DNA of 38,044 nt, from contig NZ_AJXW01000107.1 of NCBI RefSeq assembly GCF_000264375.1, positions 1 through 38,044 on the forward strand. The letters are read 5' to 3'. The notes under the pieces are model-generated. The model was given only the letters and a program-made list of their open reading frames with translations. It searched no databases and had not been told where the DNA came from. Source of the stretch: Rhodanobacter thiooxydans LCS2. Its GTDB lineage: Bacteria; Pseudomonadota; Gammaproteobacteria; Xanthomonadales; Rhodanobacteraceae. Each line of letters begins with the position of its first letter. Positions within the stretch are counted from its first letter, which is position 1. Shown here piece by piece: positions 36,645 through 38,044 of this stretch. Both the position numbers and the translations under genes were made by a program.

Positions 36645-38027
36645 ATGACCGGAAGCAAGCGCATCTACGCTCTCGACACCAACGTCCTGCTGCATGACCC
36701 GACCTCGCTGTTCCGCTTCGAGGAACACGACGTCTTCATCCCGATGACCGTGCTGGAGGAACTGGACGAAAAAAAGAAAGGCGCCTCGGAAGTCTCGCGC
36801 AACGGTCGCCAGGCCAGCCGCTTCCTCAACGAGCTGATCGAGCGCGGCAAGCAGCACGACCTCGCCGACGGTCTGGAGCTGAGCAACCCGCAGGGCGTCA
36901 AGCTCAAGCGCGGCACCTCGGTCGGCCGGCTGTACTTCCAGCACCGCACCAGCAGCAACGGCCACGCCAAGGCGGACAACCAGATCCTGGCGGCGGTGAT
37001 CGAGCTGCGCGACCAGAGCCCGGGCCGCGACGTCATCCTGGTCACCAAGGACATCAACCTGCGGATCAAGGCCAGCATCAACGGGCTGGTCGCCGAGGAT
37101 TACGAGAACGACCGCGCGCTGGACGATTTCTCCCTGCTCTACACCGGCTCGACCGCGTTGCCCGAGGATTTCTGGGAGCTGCATCCGGAGGTGCGCTCGT
37201 GGACCGAGCGCGGCCGCACGTTCTACGAGGTGAAGCGGCGCGACGAGGAAACCTGGTACCCGAACGAATGCCTGTACCTGCCCGGGGAGAACGCCATCGA
37301 GCTGCGCGTACTGCACCTGGACGAGGCCAGCGCCACGCTGGTGCTGCTGGACGACCACTCGCACGCCAACCACCACGTGTGGGGCATCGGCGCGCGCAAC
37401 CGCGAGCAGAACTTCGCGCTCAACGCGCTGATGGATCCGGACATCGACTTCGTCACCCTGCTCGGCAACGCCGGCACCGGCAAGACCCTGCTGGCGCTGG
37501 CTGCCGGACTGGCCCAGGTGATGGACCAGCAGCGCTACCGCGAGATCATCATGACCCGCGCCACCGTCTCGGTGGGCGAAGACATCGGCTTCCTGCCCGG
37601 TACCGAAGAGGAAAAGATGACGCCGTGGATGGGCGCGCTCACCGACAACCTCGAAGTGCTGGCCAACCCCGAGGACGGCGGCAGCTGGGGCCGCCAGGCC
37701 ACCAACGACCTGCTCGCCTCGCGCATCAAGATCCGCTCGCTCAATTTCATGCGCGGGCGCACCTTCCTCAGCCGCTACCTGATCATCGACGAGGCGCAGA
37801 ACCTCACCCCGAAGCAGATGAAGACGCTGATCACCCGCGCCGGCCCCGGCACCAAGATCGTCTGCCTCGGCAATGTCGAGCAGATCGACACGCCCTACCT
37901 CACCGAGACCACCTCCGGCCTCACCTACGCGGTCGACCGCTTCAAGAACTGGGAGCATTCGGCGCACGTCACCCTGCGTCGCGGCGAGCGTTCGCGGCTG
38001 GCGGATTTCGCGGCGGAGGCGCTCTAG
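36645..38027 (+). CDS. PIN domain-PhoH ATPase (PhoH2-type)
   Basis: A 460-residue fusion of a PIN ribonuclease domain (about 1-145) and a PhoH P-loop ATPase (about 250-455). The PIN carboxylates are visible: Asp11 (ALDTN), Glu38/39, Asp111 (KADNQILA) and Asp136 (TKDIN). PhoH has Walker A GNAGTGKT at 274-281 and Walker B LIIDEAQ near Asp382. Mycobacterial PhoH2 has been described as an RNA helicase/RNase of toxin type, so a role in RNA unwinding and cleavage is likely. No antitoxin-like small gene lies in the 64 nt upstream. GAGGA lies about 11 nt before the ATG. The gene is complete, stopping 17 nt before the window end. Confidence 0.93.
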   Translation: MTGSKRIYALDTNVLLHDPTSLFRFEEHDVFIPMTVLEELDEKKKGASEVSRNGRQASRFLNELIERGKQHDLADGLELSNPQGVKLKRGTSVGRLYFQHRTSSNGHAKADNQILAAVIELRDQSPGRDVILVTKDINLRIKASINGLVAEDYENDRALDDFSLLYTGSTALPEDFWELHPEVRSWTERGRTFYEVKRRDEETWYPNECLYLPGENAIELRVLHLDEASATLVLLDDHSHANHHVWGIGARNREQNFALNALMDPDIDFVTLLGNAGTGKTLLALAAGLAQVMDQQRYREIIMTRATVSVGEDIGFLPGTEEEKMTPWMGALTDNLEVLANPEDGGSWGRQATNDLLASRIKIRSLNFMRGRTFLSRYLIIDEAQNLTPKQMKTLITRAGPGTKIVCLGNVEQIDTPYLTETTSGLTYAVDRFKNWEHSAHVTLRRGERSRLADFAAEAL

Positions 38028-38044
38028 GGAAACTCTGAACAAGT

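Noticed and set aside
36195..38042. A long open frame antisense to bcp and the PhoH gene
   Set aside because: No ribosome-binding site or recognisable domain. The plus strand carries two complete conserved proteins.

Overview
The window is about 38 kb of GC-rich chromosome. Its gene content and order point to a gammaproteobacterium of the Xanthomonadales/Lysobacterales, most likely Rhodanobacteraceae (Rhodanobacter/Dyella-like) or a close relative. This rests on the protein flavour, on GTAG-type palindromic repeats, on (GGGATTC)n intergenic repeats, and on gene clusters also conserved in E. coli. No 16S or other phylogenetic marker was compared, so the placement is an inference. Almost all of it is core genome. 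I see no phage, integron, CRISPR array, IS element or restriction system.

Layout. 1-4995: a REP-like inverted pair, a lipoprotein-type subtilisin autotransporter (minus), a biosynthetic-type thiolase (plus), and a small Ala-rich lipoprotein closed by a textbook terminator. 5098-8030: a methylcrotonoyl-CoA carboxylase-type beta subunit with no alpha subunit in view, facing a two-gene iron-uptake unit (periplasmic cupredoxin plus FTR1 permease) under a near-perfect Fur box. 8165-10760: rplU-rpmA-obgE and a DUF2059 gene. 10910-17310: uvrA with a translationally coupled thioesterase, a GNAT acetyltransferase, a DUF4139 protein and a crotonase resembling delta3,delta2-enoyl-CoA isomerase. 17317-20215 (minus): FKBP isomerase, DUF1289, CoA-pyrophosphatase Nudix, 3-mercaptopyruvate sulfurtransferase and GNAT, mostly overlapping or tightly spaced. 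20382-22109: enoyl-CoA hydratase and a DUF1684 protein.

22141-28777 holds the nnrE/nnrD-tsaE-amiC-mutL cluster, divergent from queG. This is the E. coli yjeF-yjeE-amiB-mutL arrangement, but miaA-hfq are replaced by DUF1684. 28781-32846 is panD-panC-panB-folK-pcnB (pantothenate and folate steps plus poly(A) polymerase). A tRNA-Glu(CTC) with its own promoter follows, then a tandem array of palindromes, then the 7Fe ferredoxin fdxA. 33752-36580 is bamC-dapA divergent from gcvR-bcp, again as in E. coli. The window ends with a PIN-PhoH ATPase.

The most interesting signals are non-coding. They are a duplicated palindrome module after the tRNA, a repeat array directly upstream of obgE that leaves no visible ribosome-binding site, a divergent promoter pair predicting leaderless mRNAs for nnr and queG, an inverted repeat between dapA and gcvR (both with TTG starts), and an operator-like repeat over the rplU -35. 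I found no convincing new multi-gene system.
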